64,000 nucleotides of DNA from Beduinella massiliensis (lineage in GTDB: Bacteria > Bacillota > Clostridia > Christensenellales > Aristaeellaceae): assembly GCF_900199405.1 (NCBI RefSeq), contig NZ_LT963430.1, forward strand, positions 620,001 to 684,000, given 5' to 3'. Position 1 is the first letter of the stretch; each line of letters starts with the position of its first letter. The translations under genes were made by a program, and so were the position numbers. Under the pieces are notes generated by a model. It was not told the origin of the DNA. It worked only from the letters and a program-made list of their open reading frames with translations, and did not search any database. Of this stretch, positions 25,335 to 33,186 are shown one piece after another.

Positions 25335-26258
25335 GTGTTCGAGTATGCTCTGGAAACGGACGGCCTGACGAAGCGCCTGGGCCGCCGCACGGTACTGGAT
25401 CGGGTGAACCTGGCGCTGAAGCCGGGCCGGATTTACGGCCTGATCGGGCGAAACGGCGCCGGGAAGACCACCCTGCTTCGGCTGATCGCCGGGCTTTCCT
25501 TCGCCACGGAAGGCGAAATCCGCCTTTTTGGCCAGCGGGGCGAGGCCGCCCTGCACAGGGCGCGCAAACGGCTGGGCATCATGATCGAGGCGCCCAGCAT
25601 CAACCCGTCCATGACCGCGGAGGAAAACGTCGCGCTGCACCGGATGATCCGCGGCATTCCGAACCGGGAGCAGGACCGGCAGCTTTTGGAGCTGGTCGGG
25701 CTGTCGGACGCCGGGAAGAAGAGGGCCAGGCACTTTTCCCTCGGGATGAAGCAGCGGCTGGGGATCGCCCAGGCCCTCGTAGGGAACCCGGAGCTGCTTG
25801 CGCTGGACGAGCCCATCAACGGCCTGGACCCGATGGGCATCGCGCAGGTGCGGCGGCTGCTGCAAACGCTGTGCGAAGAGCGGGGGATGACCCTCCTGCT
25901 GTCCAGCCACAACCTGCCGGAGCTCTATCAGACGGCCACCGATTACATCATCATCGACCGGGGCGTCATCCGCAGGACCGTCACGCTCAAAGCGCTGGAG
26001 GAGCAGTGCAGGCAGTACCTGAGCATCCGCGCGGACGACCCCGCGCGGGCGGTCGGCCTGATCGAGCGCGAAATGGGGACCGATCACTTCCTCGTCATGC
26101 CGGACAGGTCCATACGGCTCTTCGACTGCAACGATCGCGTCGAGGAGGCGGCGAGGCTCTTTCAGGCGCACGGCCTTTTGATCACGAAGCTTTCCGTGGA
26201 GGGGACCACCCTGGAGGACTACTTTCTGGAGACGATCGGAGGAGAACGCGATGTATAA
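25335..26258 (+). CDS. ABC transporter ATP-binding protein (BcrA/NatA-like)
   Basis: A 307-residue ATPase: Walker A GRNGAGKTT (near 40), signature FSLGMKQRLGIAQAL, Walker B ELLALDEPINGLDP and the switch His in LLSSHNL. The extra 80 C-terminal residues (after RTVTLKALEEQC) are common in ABC-2 exporters for drugs or antimicrobial peptides. GTG 25335 follows GAGGTGAGG. The stop overlaps the permease start by eight bases, so the two are translated together. The gene is 94 bases after the regulator; this gap shows no clear terminator. Confidence 0.92.
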   Translation: MFEYALETDGLTKRLGRRTVLDRVNLALKPGRIYGLIGRNGAGKTTLLRLIAGLSFATEGEIRLFGQRGEAALHRARKRLGIMIEAPSINPSMTAEENVALHRMIRGIPNREQDRQLLELVGLSDAGKKRARHFSLGMKQRLGIAQALVGNPELLALDEPINGLDPMGIAQVRRLLQTLCEERGMTLLLSSHNLPELYQTATDYIIIDRGVIRRTVTLKALEEQCRQYLSIRADDPARAVGLIEREMGTDHFLVMPDRSIRLFDCNDRVEEAARLFQAHGLLITKLSVEGTTLEDYFLETIGGERDV

Positions 26259-27021
26259 CCTAATGAAATGCGAGGTCATGAAGCTGAAGAGATCTCTGCC
26301 GCTGCGAATCCTCTCCGGGCTGATGCTGATCTTCGCGGCGGTGACCTCCCTTTCCAGCCTGAGCTACGTGGACTCGCCCTACCAGCGCGAGATGGAGATC
26401 GCCCTGAGCGGCTACGACGCCTTCTTTTCCTCGCTGCGCGACATGCCCACGATCGTCATGATCGGAACGATCGTCATCGCCTTTGTCATCTGCGCGGACT
26501 TTGAAAACCGCGCGATCCAGTCGGAGATCGCCGCGGGGCACAGCCGGTTTTCCGTCCTGCTCAGCAAGCTGTTCGCGTTTTCGCTCGCCTACCTGATCGC
26601 CTACCTGCCCTACCCCGTGGGCCGCGCCGTGCTGCAGGGCGTTCTCATCGAGTTCGGCGCGCCCCTGTCGGCGGGCGTCCTCCTGCGGATGCTGACGGCG
26701 TTCCTGACGGTGCTTCTGGCGGCCGTCGCCGCGAACGGCGCGGTGTTTCTGCTGGCCTTCGCGCTGCGCAGGTCCATCCTGGTGACCTCCGCCGGCTTTG
26801 TCGCGGTGGTGCTGGGCGGGACCGCGTTCCTGTCGTTCACCTACTCCCTGCCCGCGCTTTCCGCGCTGGCGGACCACGTGCCCGCGGGCTTCTTCCGGGC
26901 CCTGGCCGCCTGCGGCTACCGCCCCGAGGCGCTCCTTCAGGTCGCGGCCCTGAGCCTGCTCTACATCGGGGCCGCGGCGGGGATCGCCTACGGCCTCTTC
27001 CGCCGGGCGGAGCTGAAATGA
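26251..27021 (+). CDS. ABC-2 type permease
   Basis: A 256-residue membrane protein with about six hydrophobic segments (LRILSGLMLIFAAVTSL, TIVMIGTIVIAFVICADF, LFAFSLAYLIAYLP, LTVLLAAVAANGAVFLLAFAL, an ILVTSAGFVAVVLGG segment and a final LYIGAAAGIAYGLF). The FENRAIQSEIAAGHSR loop after the second span is typical of ABC-2 subunits that work with BcrA-like ATPases. It overlaps both neighbours (ATPase upstream, kinase ATGA downstream). A single permease gene implies a homodimer. Substrate unknown; peptide antibiotic export or immunity is the usual role. Confidence 0.88.
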   Translation: MYNLMKCEVMKLKRSLPLRILSGLMLIFAAVTSLSSLSYVDSPYQREMEIALSGYDAFFSSLRDMPTIVMIGTIVIAFVICADFENRAIQSEIAAGHSRFSVLLSKLFAFSLAYLIAYLPYPVGRAVLQGVLIEFGAPLSAGVLLRMLTAFLTVLLAAVAANGAVFLLAFALRRSILVTSAGFVAVVLGGTAFLSFTYSLPALSALADHVPAGFFRALAACGYRPEALLQVAALSLLYIGAAAGIAYGLFRRAELK

Positions 27022-27935
27022 CCGGCTGGGCGGCGGCGGCGCTGGCCCTCGCGGCGGGGGTCCTTCTCGTGCGGCTGCGGCTGATCGGCCGCCAGATCCG
27101 GGCGGTGCGGCGGCAGCTCGCGGAGCGCCAGGCCGGTTCTACGCGCGCGCCGCTTTCGCTGGAGCTGGTCAGCGGGGAGCTGAACGGGCTGGTCGCCCAG
27201 ATCAACGAGCAGCTTCGCGAGACGGAGCGCGCGGCCGAGCGGACGCGGCGCAGGGAAAGGCGCCTGAAGGAGATGATCGAGGCCATCTCCCACGACCTGC
27301 GCACGCCGCTGACGGCCATGAAGGGCAGCCTGTACCTGCTGTCGCAAGGCGAGCTGAGCGACGCGCAGCGGGAACGGCTCCGCGCGGCGCAGCGCCATGC
27401 GGGCAACATGGAAACGCTGGTCGATCAATTCTGGGCGTATTCCTTCTACTCTGCGGACGACGCCCACATGGCCCTGCGGGAGGTCAACCTCACGAATCTT
27501 ACCGCGCAGTGCATTGCCGACCGGGTTTCGCAGTTCGAGCGCAAGGGGCAAAGGGTCGTCTTTTCGCAGGACGCGCCCGTCTTCGTCATGGCCGACGCGG
27601 AATACTGCGCCCGCATCGTCCACAATCTCCTGCAAAACTGCCTCCAGCACGCGGCGGGCGACGCGAGCGTGCGGCTTATCCGGGAGGGCGCCTTCGCCGT
27701 CCTGTCGGTGCAAAACCCCGTTCAGGAGGGATGCGCGATCGACGCGGACAGGCTCTTTGAGCGCTTTTACACGGCGGACGGCGCGCGGGGCAAGGCGTCC
27801 GGCCTCGGGCTGGCGGTGGTCCGCCTGCTGTCGGAGCGGATGGGCGGCGGGTGCTCAGCCAGGCTTGCGCAGGGCACGCTGGAGGTTCGGGCGGCGTTTC
27901 CCCTAAGCGCGCGCGGCGGGCGGCCCTCCCCCTGA
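27018..27935 (+). CDS. Sensor histidine kinase of the ABC operon
   Basis: A 305-residue kinase with one N-terminal membrane helix (AALALAAGVLLVRLRL), almost no extracellular domain, a coiled linker rich in Arg/Glu, the phospho-His box EAISHDLRTPLTAMKGSL (His near 94), an N box HNLLQNCLQHA, and a G2 box ASGLGLAVVRLL. Such intramembrane-sensing kinases detect envelope stress with help of their transporter. The start codon overlaps the permease stop by four bases. Cognate regulator: 24557-25240. Ends 30 bases before the next promoter region. Confidence 0.9.
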   Translation: MTGWAAAALALAAGVLLVRLRLIGRQIRAVRRQLAERQAGSTRAPLSLELVSGELNGLVAQINEQLRETERAAERTRRRERRLKEMIEAISHDLRTPLTAMKGSLYLLSQGELSDAQRERLRAAQRHAGNMETLVDQFWAYSFYSADDAHMALREVNLTNLTAQCIADRVSQFERKGQRVVFSQDAPVFVMADAEYCARIVHNLLQNCLQHAAGDASVRLIREGAFAVLSVQNPVQEGCAIDADRLFERFYTADGARGKASGLGLAVVRLLSERMGGGCSARLAQGTLEVRAAFPLSARGGRPSP

Positions 27936-27986
27936 GGGCCGCATGACCCATGCCGCGCAGGCATGGGCGGCGCTGCGATCCAGGCA

Positions 27987-28015
27987 TTTTACATCGCCCG
28001 CGCCGCGCGGTATAA
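27987..28015 (+). promoter_or_regulatory. Promoter of the second MATE gene
   Basis: TTTACA (27987-27992), 17-base spacer, TATAAT (28010-28015), 50 bases before GTG 28065. Confidence 0.85.
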
Positions 28016-28064
28016 TGGAAGCACGACGGCGGGCGCGGCGCCCGCAAAAAAGGGGCGGAGCGCG

Positions 28065-29390
28065 GTGTTTACAAACAGGAGCCTGCGCAGGCTGATCCTA
28101 CCGCTGATCGCGGAGCAGCTGCTCACGATGCTGGTGGGCATGGCGGACACGATGATGATCTCCTACGCGGGGGAGGCGGCGATTTCCGGCGTGGCGCTGG
28201 TGGACATGGTGTCCAACCTCGTCATCACGCTGCTGACCTCGCTGGCGACGGGCGGCGCGGTGATCGTGTCGCAGTACCTGGGCGGGCGCGAGCAGAGCGG
28301 CGCGGACGAGGCGGCGAGCCAGCTGCACGGCATCGCCCTGCTGGTCTCCGCGGGGCTGACGGCGCTGTGCCTGCTCCTGCACGGGGGCATCCTGCGCCTG
28401 TTCTTCGGCGCGGTGGAAGGGGACGTGATGCGCGCGGCGGACACCTACTTTCTGGTGACGGCGCTCTCGTTCCCGTTCCTCGGAATCTACAACGCCTCGG
28501 CGGCGCTGCATCGCTCGATGGAGCGCACGCGCACGACGATGCTCGTCTCCCTGTTGATGAACGCGATCAACGTCGCGGGCAACGCGATCGGCATCTTCGT
28601 GCTGCGGGCGGGGGTGATGGGCGTCGCGGTGCCGACGCTGATTTCGCGCGCCGTGGCGGGCGTGCTGATGTTCCGGCTTGCGCTGCGCCGCGAAAACGCG
28701 GTGCGCGTGCGCCCCAGCAGGATGTTTGCGCGAAACGGGGCGATGGCGCGGAGAATCCTGCGCATCGCGGTGCCCAGCAGCGTGGAAAACGGACTGTTCA
28801 CGCTGGGACGGGTGCTGGTGACCAGCATCGTGGCGATGTTCGGCACCTCGCAGATCGCGGCGAACGGCGTGGCGCAGAGCGTGGACATGCTGGCGATCGT
28901 CATCGTAAACGCGATGAACCTGGCGGTCATCACGGTGGTGGGCCAGTGCGTGGGCGCGCGGGCCTACGACGAGGCGGAGCGGCTTCTCAAAAAGCTGATG
29001 GGCGTCTCCTACGCCGCGACGGGCGCGCTGACGCTTTTGATCTTCCTGCTGCTGCCCGCGATCCTGAACCTGTTTTCGCTCTCGGAGGAGACGTGGCATC
29101 TGAGCTATCAGCTCATTCTGGCGCACAACCTGATGGCGACCGCGCTGCACCCGACCGCGTTCAACCTCGCCAACGGCCTGCGCGCGGCGGGCGACGCGCG
29201 CTACACGATGTTTGTGGGCATTGGCTCGATGCTGCTCTTCCGGCTGGGCACGGCGGCGCTGCTGGGGGCGGGGCTTGGCCTCGGGGTGTACGGCGTATGG
29301 GCCGCCATGGGCATGGACTGGCTGGGGCGCTCGATCGCGTTCGTGCTGCGCTTTCGCAGCGGGAAGTGGCGCGCGCGGCGGGCGATTTGA
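28065..29390 (+). CDS. MATE family efflux protein (copy 2)
   Basis: A 441-residue MATE exporter. It starts FTNRSLRRLILPLIAEQLLT, with helix 1-2 motif LVGMADTMMISYAGEAAIS, a 12-span layout and a duplicated bundle (second half from about residue 235). It is only distantly related to the other two MATE proteins here. GTG 28065 is preceded by GGGGCGGAG; no in-frame ATG lies nearby. Gene-specific promoter and terminator make it monocistronic. Substrate unknown. Confidence 0.9.
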   Translation: MFTNRSLRRLILPLIAEQLLTMLVGMADTMMISYAGEAAISGVALVDMVSNLVITLLTSLATGGAVIVSQYLGGREQSGADEAASQLHGIALLVSAGLTALCLLLHGGILRLFFGAVEGDVMRAADTYFLVTALSFPFLGIYNASAALHRSMERTRTTMLVSLLMNAINVAGNAIGIFVLRAGVMGVAVPTLISRAVAGVLMFRLALRRENAVRVRPSRMFARNGAMARRILRIAVPSSVENGLFTLGRVLVTSIVAMFGTSQIAANGVAQSVDMLAIVIVNAMNLAVITVVGQCVGARAYDEAERLLKKLMGVSYAATGALTLLIFLLLPAILNLFSLSEETWHLSYQLILAHNLMATALHPTAFNLANGLRAAGDARYTMFVGIGSMLLFRLGTAALLGAGLGLGVYGVWAAMGMDWLGRSIAFVLRFRSGKWRARRAI

Positions 29391-29413
29391 CCGGCAAGAG
29401 GCGGGGTAATCCG

Positions 29414-29441
29414 GGCGGGGAGGCGGACTCCCCGCCTTTTT
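29414..29441 (+). terminator. Terminator of the second MATE gene
   Basis: GGCGGGGAG (29414-29422), 5-base loop, CTCCCCGCC (29428-29436), then TTTTT. Confidence 0.9.
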
Positions 29442-29485
29442 GATGGGCGGCGCGGCGGGGAGCAAGAAGATTTTTAAAGGCGGGC

Positions 29486-29711
29486 GCGGGCACAGCCCGC
29501 TCGGAGGTGGGTGCGGACATGACCCACCGGCCGCGTGGGGGAAAGCGCGGCGCGGAACCAGCGCTTCGGAAGTGGGAGCGGGCACAGCCCGCCCGGAGGT
29601 GGGCGCGGACATGACCCACCGGCCGCGTGGGGGAAAGCACGGCGAGGAACCAGCGCTTCGGAGATGGGTGCGGGCACAGCCCGCTCGGAGGTGGGTGCGG
29701 GCACAGCCCGC
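29486..29711. repeat. Intergenic repeat array A, 92-bp period
   Basis: GCGGGCACAGCCCGC hairpins start at 29486, 29578 and 29670 (period exactly 92) and once more at 29697 after a shortened unit. Each full unit also holds GTGGGTGCGGACATGACCCA-like inverted repeat, GGCCGCGTGGGGGAAAG and CAGCGCTTCGGA. Several open frames run through it, but their sequence follows the repeat, so I treat it as non-coding. The last hairpin is followed by CGG and TCTTTTTTT and could terminate transcription. A related array lies at 36379-36651. Confidence 0.9.
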
Positions 29712-29837
29712 CGGTCTTTTTTTGAATCATTTGCAGGAACAACGGGAGAAGCGCAGAATAACTATAGAATGAACCGGAGGTTTGCCCGTTCGGCGGTCAG
29801 GTCGTCCGCGAAAGCGACGGCGGGCATCGGAGAGGAT

Positions 29838-30914
29838 ATGAATAGTTTAAGACGAACGAATCGATGGGGCTGGACGGCGGCGCTGACGCTTCTGTGGGCG
29901 CTCGCATGGCTCTTTGGCGGGCTGCTCTTCGTCCTGCCCGCGGTGGCGCTGACGCTGCCCGCGCTGCTCGGCTACATGGGCGTCAAGGCGGGGCCGGTCT
30001 GCTACGCCGGGTGCGCGGCGCTGGCGGTCACCTTCATGGGCTGGCTGCTGGGGGCGCAGGCCGCGCTCGTGGTGGCGCTGGTGCTGCTGCCGGCGAGCGC
30101 CTTCGCCCTGATCGCCATGGACCGCGGCATCGCCTACGCAAAGGCCGCGGGCATCGGCGCGGCGCTGCTGCTGCTCTGCGGCGGCCTGGCGCTGCTGCTG
30201 GGCAGCGCGGTGGCCGGGGGCGACCTGGTGGGCGGGCTCATCGGCGCGCTGGAGACGCTGCTGCCCCACATGCCGCAGACGGACATGATGCTCTTCTCGA
30301 TGTACCAAAACGGCCTGTTTACGCTGCCGGAGGGCATGGAGGCCGTCCAGCAGGCGGGCGAGTACGCCCAGCTCACCGACGCGGCGCGCGCGGAGCTGAC
30401 GCGCTCGCTGATGCTCTACCTGGACGGGAGCCTGCGCCTGGCCATGCCGGCGCAGTGGGTGACCGGATCGATCCTGGGCGGGCTGCTGCTGGCGCTGCTG
30501 CCGCGGTACGCGGCGAGGCAGCGGGGCGAGGCGGTGGACTTTACGCCGCTGCGTTCGCTCTCGCTTCCGAAGGGGACGGTGCGCCTGCTGGGGGCTACGC
30601 TGGGCGTGCTGCTGCTGCTGGGCCTGACGGGCGCCGGCACGTTCGCCAGCGCGCTGTACGTCGTGTGGGAGGCGGCCTGCCTGATCGTCTCGCTGCAGGG
30701 GCTGGCGGTGATCGACTTTCACGCGCACGCCCACGGCGTCCGGCGAGGGGGCCGGGCCGCGCTGATCGTGGGCGCGTTCGTGCTCACGAACCTGCTCGGG
30801 CTCACGCTCATACTGCCCGGGCTGGGGCTGCTCGACGAGTTCATCGGCCTTCGGGGACAGAAGAAAATACCGTTTCCGCCGGACGGCGGCGACGATGGAG
30901 AGGATGATTTTTAA
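29838..30914 (+). CDS. DUF2232 (YybS-like) membrane protein
   Basis: A 358-residue polytopic protein rich in Leu/Ala with about eight hydrophobic spans. Its position directly before rplI and dnaB is the conserved place of YybS/DUF2232 proteins in Firmicutes, and length and topology agree. The C-terminus is a soluble, acidic tail (GGDDGEDDF). The ATG at 29838 follows GGAGAGGAT. The stop is immediately followed by the rplI start. The function of the family is not known; a role in membrane or cell-division processes has only been inferred from neighbourhood. Confidence 0.8.
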   Translation: MNSLRRTNRWGWTAALTLLWALAWLFGGLLFVLPAVALTLPALLGYMGVKAGPVCYAGCAALAVTFMGWLLGAQAALVVALVLLPASAFALIAMDRGIAYAKAAGIGAALLLLCGGLALLLGSAVAGGDLVGGLIGALETLLPHMPQTDMMLFSMYQNGLFTLPEGMEAVQQAGEYAQLTDAARAELTRSLMLYLDGSLRLAMPAQWVTGSILGGLLLALLPRYAARQRGEAVDFTPLRSLSLPKGTVRLLGATLGVLLLLGLTGAGTFASALYVVWEAACLIVSLQGLAVIDFHAHAHGVRRGGRAALIVGAFVLTNLLGLTLILPGLGLLDEFIGLRGQKKIPFPPDGGDDGEDDF

Positions 30915-31364
30915 ATGAAGGTTATTTTGCTGCAGGACGTGAAGGGAACCGGCAAGAAGGATCAGATCATCGAGGCCTCGGACGGCTTCGCGCGCAACTT
31001 CCTGTTTCCCAAGAAGCTCGCGGTGGAGGCGACGCCCGCCGCGCTGAACGCCGTGAACAAGGCGAAGGCCGCGGAACAGCACCGCGAGGACGTGCGCAAG
31101 GCGGAGGCGCAGGAGCTCGCCCGGAAGCTTTCGGGCCGCGTGATCCGCGTGAGCGCGCGCGCGGGCGAGGGCGGCAGGCTGTACGGCTCGGTGACGGCGC
31201 AGGAGATCGCGGACGCGCTGAACAGCCAGCACGGCGTGAAGATCGAGAAGCGCCGCGTCGAGCTGCCGGAGCCCATCCGCACGGCCTCCGACACGGAGGT
31301 CTCCGTGTGGCTGTACCCCGGCATCACCGCCAAGATGACGGTGAAGATCGACACGACCAAGTAA
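30915..31364 (+). CDS. rplI: 50S ribosomal protein bL9
   Basis: A 149-residue bL9 with the N-terminal rRNA-binding domain ([18 protein letters not shown], then [16 protein letters not shown]), a long charged connecting helix and the C-terminal domain ([19 protein letters not shown]). It starts on the base after the DUF2232 stop. Length and sequence are normal. It is part of the classic DUF2232-rplI-dnaB block, although a 347-base gap separates it from dnaB here. A GC stem at 31379-31403 (GGATGGGGC with GCTCCATCC) just after the stop may terminate or attenuate transcription. Confidence 0.97.
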   Translation: MKVILLQDVKGTGKKDQIIEASDGFARNFLFPKKLAVEATPAALNAVNKAKAAEQHREDVRKAEAQELARKLSGRVIRVSARAGEGGRLYGSVTAQEIADALNSQHGVKIEKRRVELPEPIRTASDTEVSVWLYPGITAKMTVKIDTTK

Positions 31365-31711
31365 GCGCGGCCTGCGGGGGATGGGGCGAAAAGCTCCATC
31401 CTTTCCGCGCTGCGTAAGGGCCTGCGCGGGACAGGCCTGCGCGTTTGGACGACGGTTGATTGAAGAAACACAGATCCCGACGGGCAATAACCACGTTTTT
31501 ATGAAGCATTTATTGCGATGGAGAGGGTACTTTTTTTGATTTTCCCGGGGATTCGCGGCTTGCTTCGCCGCGCGGGGCGAACCGGCCCTTGGGGACTGGT
31601 TGGGGAGGCGGGGGCCCGGCCCCCGCGCCCCTCGCCCAAGGGCTTTGCCCTTGGGAATCCCTTCCTGAATGTATGCTTTAACAAAGAATTGATGGTCGCG
31701 AGGTGAAAGCT
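31365..31711. other. GC-rich non-coding gap between rplI and dnaB
   Basis: No credible gene. It contains a probable terminator stem (31379-31403), a T-rich stretch with GATGGAGAGGGTACTTTTTTTG, and two near-perfect palindromes, 31609-31625 (CGGGGGCCCGGCCCCCG) and 31635-31655 (CCCAAGGG, CTTTG, CCCTTGGG). The palindromes look like an interspersed repeat of GC-rich Clostridia. A separate promoter for dnaB probably lies here, but I see no good match. Confidence 0.6.
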
Positions 31712-33046
31712 TTGGATGAGGAACGCGTGGGCCGCGTGCCGCCCAACAACCTGGACGCCGAACGCTCGGTGCTGGGCGCGATGATGCAGGACCACGAGGC
31801 GCTCTCCCTGGCGCTGGAGGCGCTCATCGAGGAGGACTTCTACCACCCCGCCAACAAGGAGCTCTTCGACGCCATGCACGCGCTGAACAGCTCCGGCCAG
31901 CCCGTGGACATCGTCACCGTGGACGAGGAGCTCTCGCGCCGCGGCACGCTGGAGGGCGTCGGCGGCATTCAGTACGTGGTGGAAATCTCGCAGTACGTGC
32001 CGACCACCGCCAACGTCAAGGCCTACATCCAGATCGTCGCGGAGAAGGCCACCCTGCGCAGGCTCATCAAGGCCTCCAGCGACATCTCGCAGGAATCCTA
32101 CACCCAGCAGGACCCCGTGGCCGAGATCCTCGGCCGTGCGGAAAAGGCGATCTTCGACATCGTGATGCGCCGAACCGAGGGCTCCACCCTCGTGCACATC
32201 GCGGACATCCTGCCCGACACCTATCAGCGCATCGAGAACCTTTCGCGCCTCAAGGGCGGCATCGACGGCGTGCCCACGGGCTTCATCGACCTGGACAACC
32301 TGCTCACCGGCCTGCACGGCGGCGAGCTCGTGCTCGTCGGCGCCCGCCCCTCCATGGGCAAGACGTCGTTCGGCATGAACGTGCTCTCGCACGCGGCCGT
32401 CATGGCCGGGCGCACCGTCGCCGCCTTTTCCCTGGAAATGCCGCGCGACCAGCTCGCCATGCGCCTGCTGTGCGCCGACGCCCGCGTGGACATGCAGAGC
32501 GTGCGCCACGGCACGCTGCGCGACGAGGACTGGCTCGCGCTTTCCAAGGCGCTGGGCCCCATGGCCGCCGCGGGCCTGTACATCGACGACACCTCCGGCA
32601 TCACGCCCTCGCAGCTTCGCTCGCGCTGCCGCCGCCTCAAGATGGAGCGCGGGCTCGACCTGGTGATGGTCGATTACCTGCAGCTCATGAGCGCCGACGG
32701 CCGCGTGGAAAACCGCCAAAACGAGGTCAGCGAGATCTCCCGCGCGCTCAAGGGCATCGCCAAGGAGCTGAACGTGCCCGTGCTCGCGCTCGCCCAGCTC
32801 TCGCGCGCGGGCGCGCAGCGCAGCGACAAGCGGCCGATCCTGTCCGACCTGCGCGACTCCGGCTCGATCGAGCAGGACGCCGACGTCGTCATGTTCCTGC
32901 ACCGCGAGGAGTATTACGACCCCAACACCGAGGACAAGAACATCGCGGAGGTCATCGTCGCCAAGCAGAGAAACGGCCCGCTCGGCACGGTCAAGCTCGC
33001 CTGGCTCGGCCAGTACACGCGCTTTGCCTCCCTTCAACAGCAGTAG
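31712..33046 (+). CDS. dnaB: Replicative DNA helicase DnaB
   Basis: A 444-residue hexameric helicase of the replication fork. The N-terminal primase-binding domain begins RVPPNNLDAERSVLGAMM. The RecA-like C-terminal domain has Walker A GARPSMGKTS, Walker B LVMVDYLQLM, and the H3/H4 segments QLSRAGAQRSDKRPIL and DLRDSGSIEQDADVV. The start is taken as TTG 31712 because GAGGTGA lies five bases upstream and the product then begins MDEERVGRVPP like its relatives; GTG 31703 would place the ribosome site over the start. No intein is present. Confidence 0.95.
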   Translation: MDEERVGRVPPNNLDAERSVLGAMMQDHEALSLALEALIEEDFYHPANKELFDAMHALNSSGQPVDIVTVDEELSRRGTLEGVGGIQYVVEISQYVPTTANVKAYIQIVAEKATLRRLIKASSDISQESYTQQDPVAEILGRAEKAIFDIVMRRTEGSTLVHIADILPDTYQRIENLSRLKGGIDGVPTGFIDLDNLLTGLHGGELVLVGARPSMGKTSFGMNVLSHAAVMAGRTVAAFSLEMPRDQLAMRLLCADARVDMQSVRHGTLRDEDWLALSKALGPMAAAGLYIDDTSGITPSQLRSRCRRLKMERGLDLVMVDYLQLMSADGRVENRQNEVSEISRALKGIAKELNVPVLALAQLSRAGAQRSDKRPILSDLRDSGSIEQDADVVMFLHREEYYDPNTEDKNIAEVIVAKQRNGPLGTVKLAWLGQYTRFASLQQQ

Positions 33047-33186
33047 GGGCGGGAATAGCCGGCACAAAAAAGCGGAGGCTGCGGACGTTCGCGGCCCCCG
33101 CTTGCGGCGTCCCGGCGGGCAGGCGCGGCGCGCCGCCCGGCCCTTGGACGTATGGCAAATTGCAGAGCATGAAAGGAGCGGATCGC

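Noticed and set aside
29440-29772. Frames through repeat array A (and likewise 36122-36715 through array B)
   Set aside because: The predicted proteins follow the DNA repeat and have no independent start signals. The regions are intergenic repeats.
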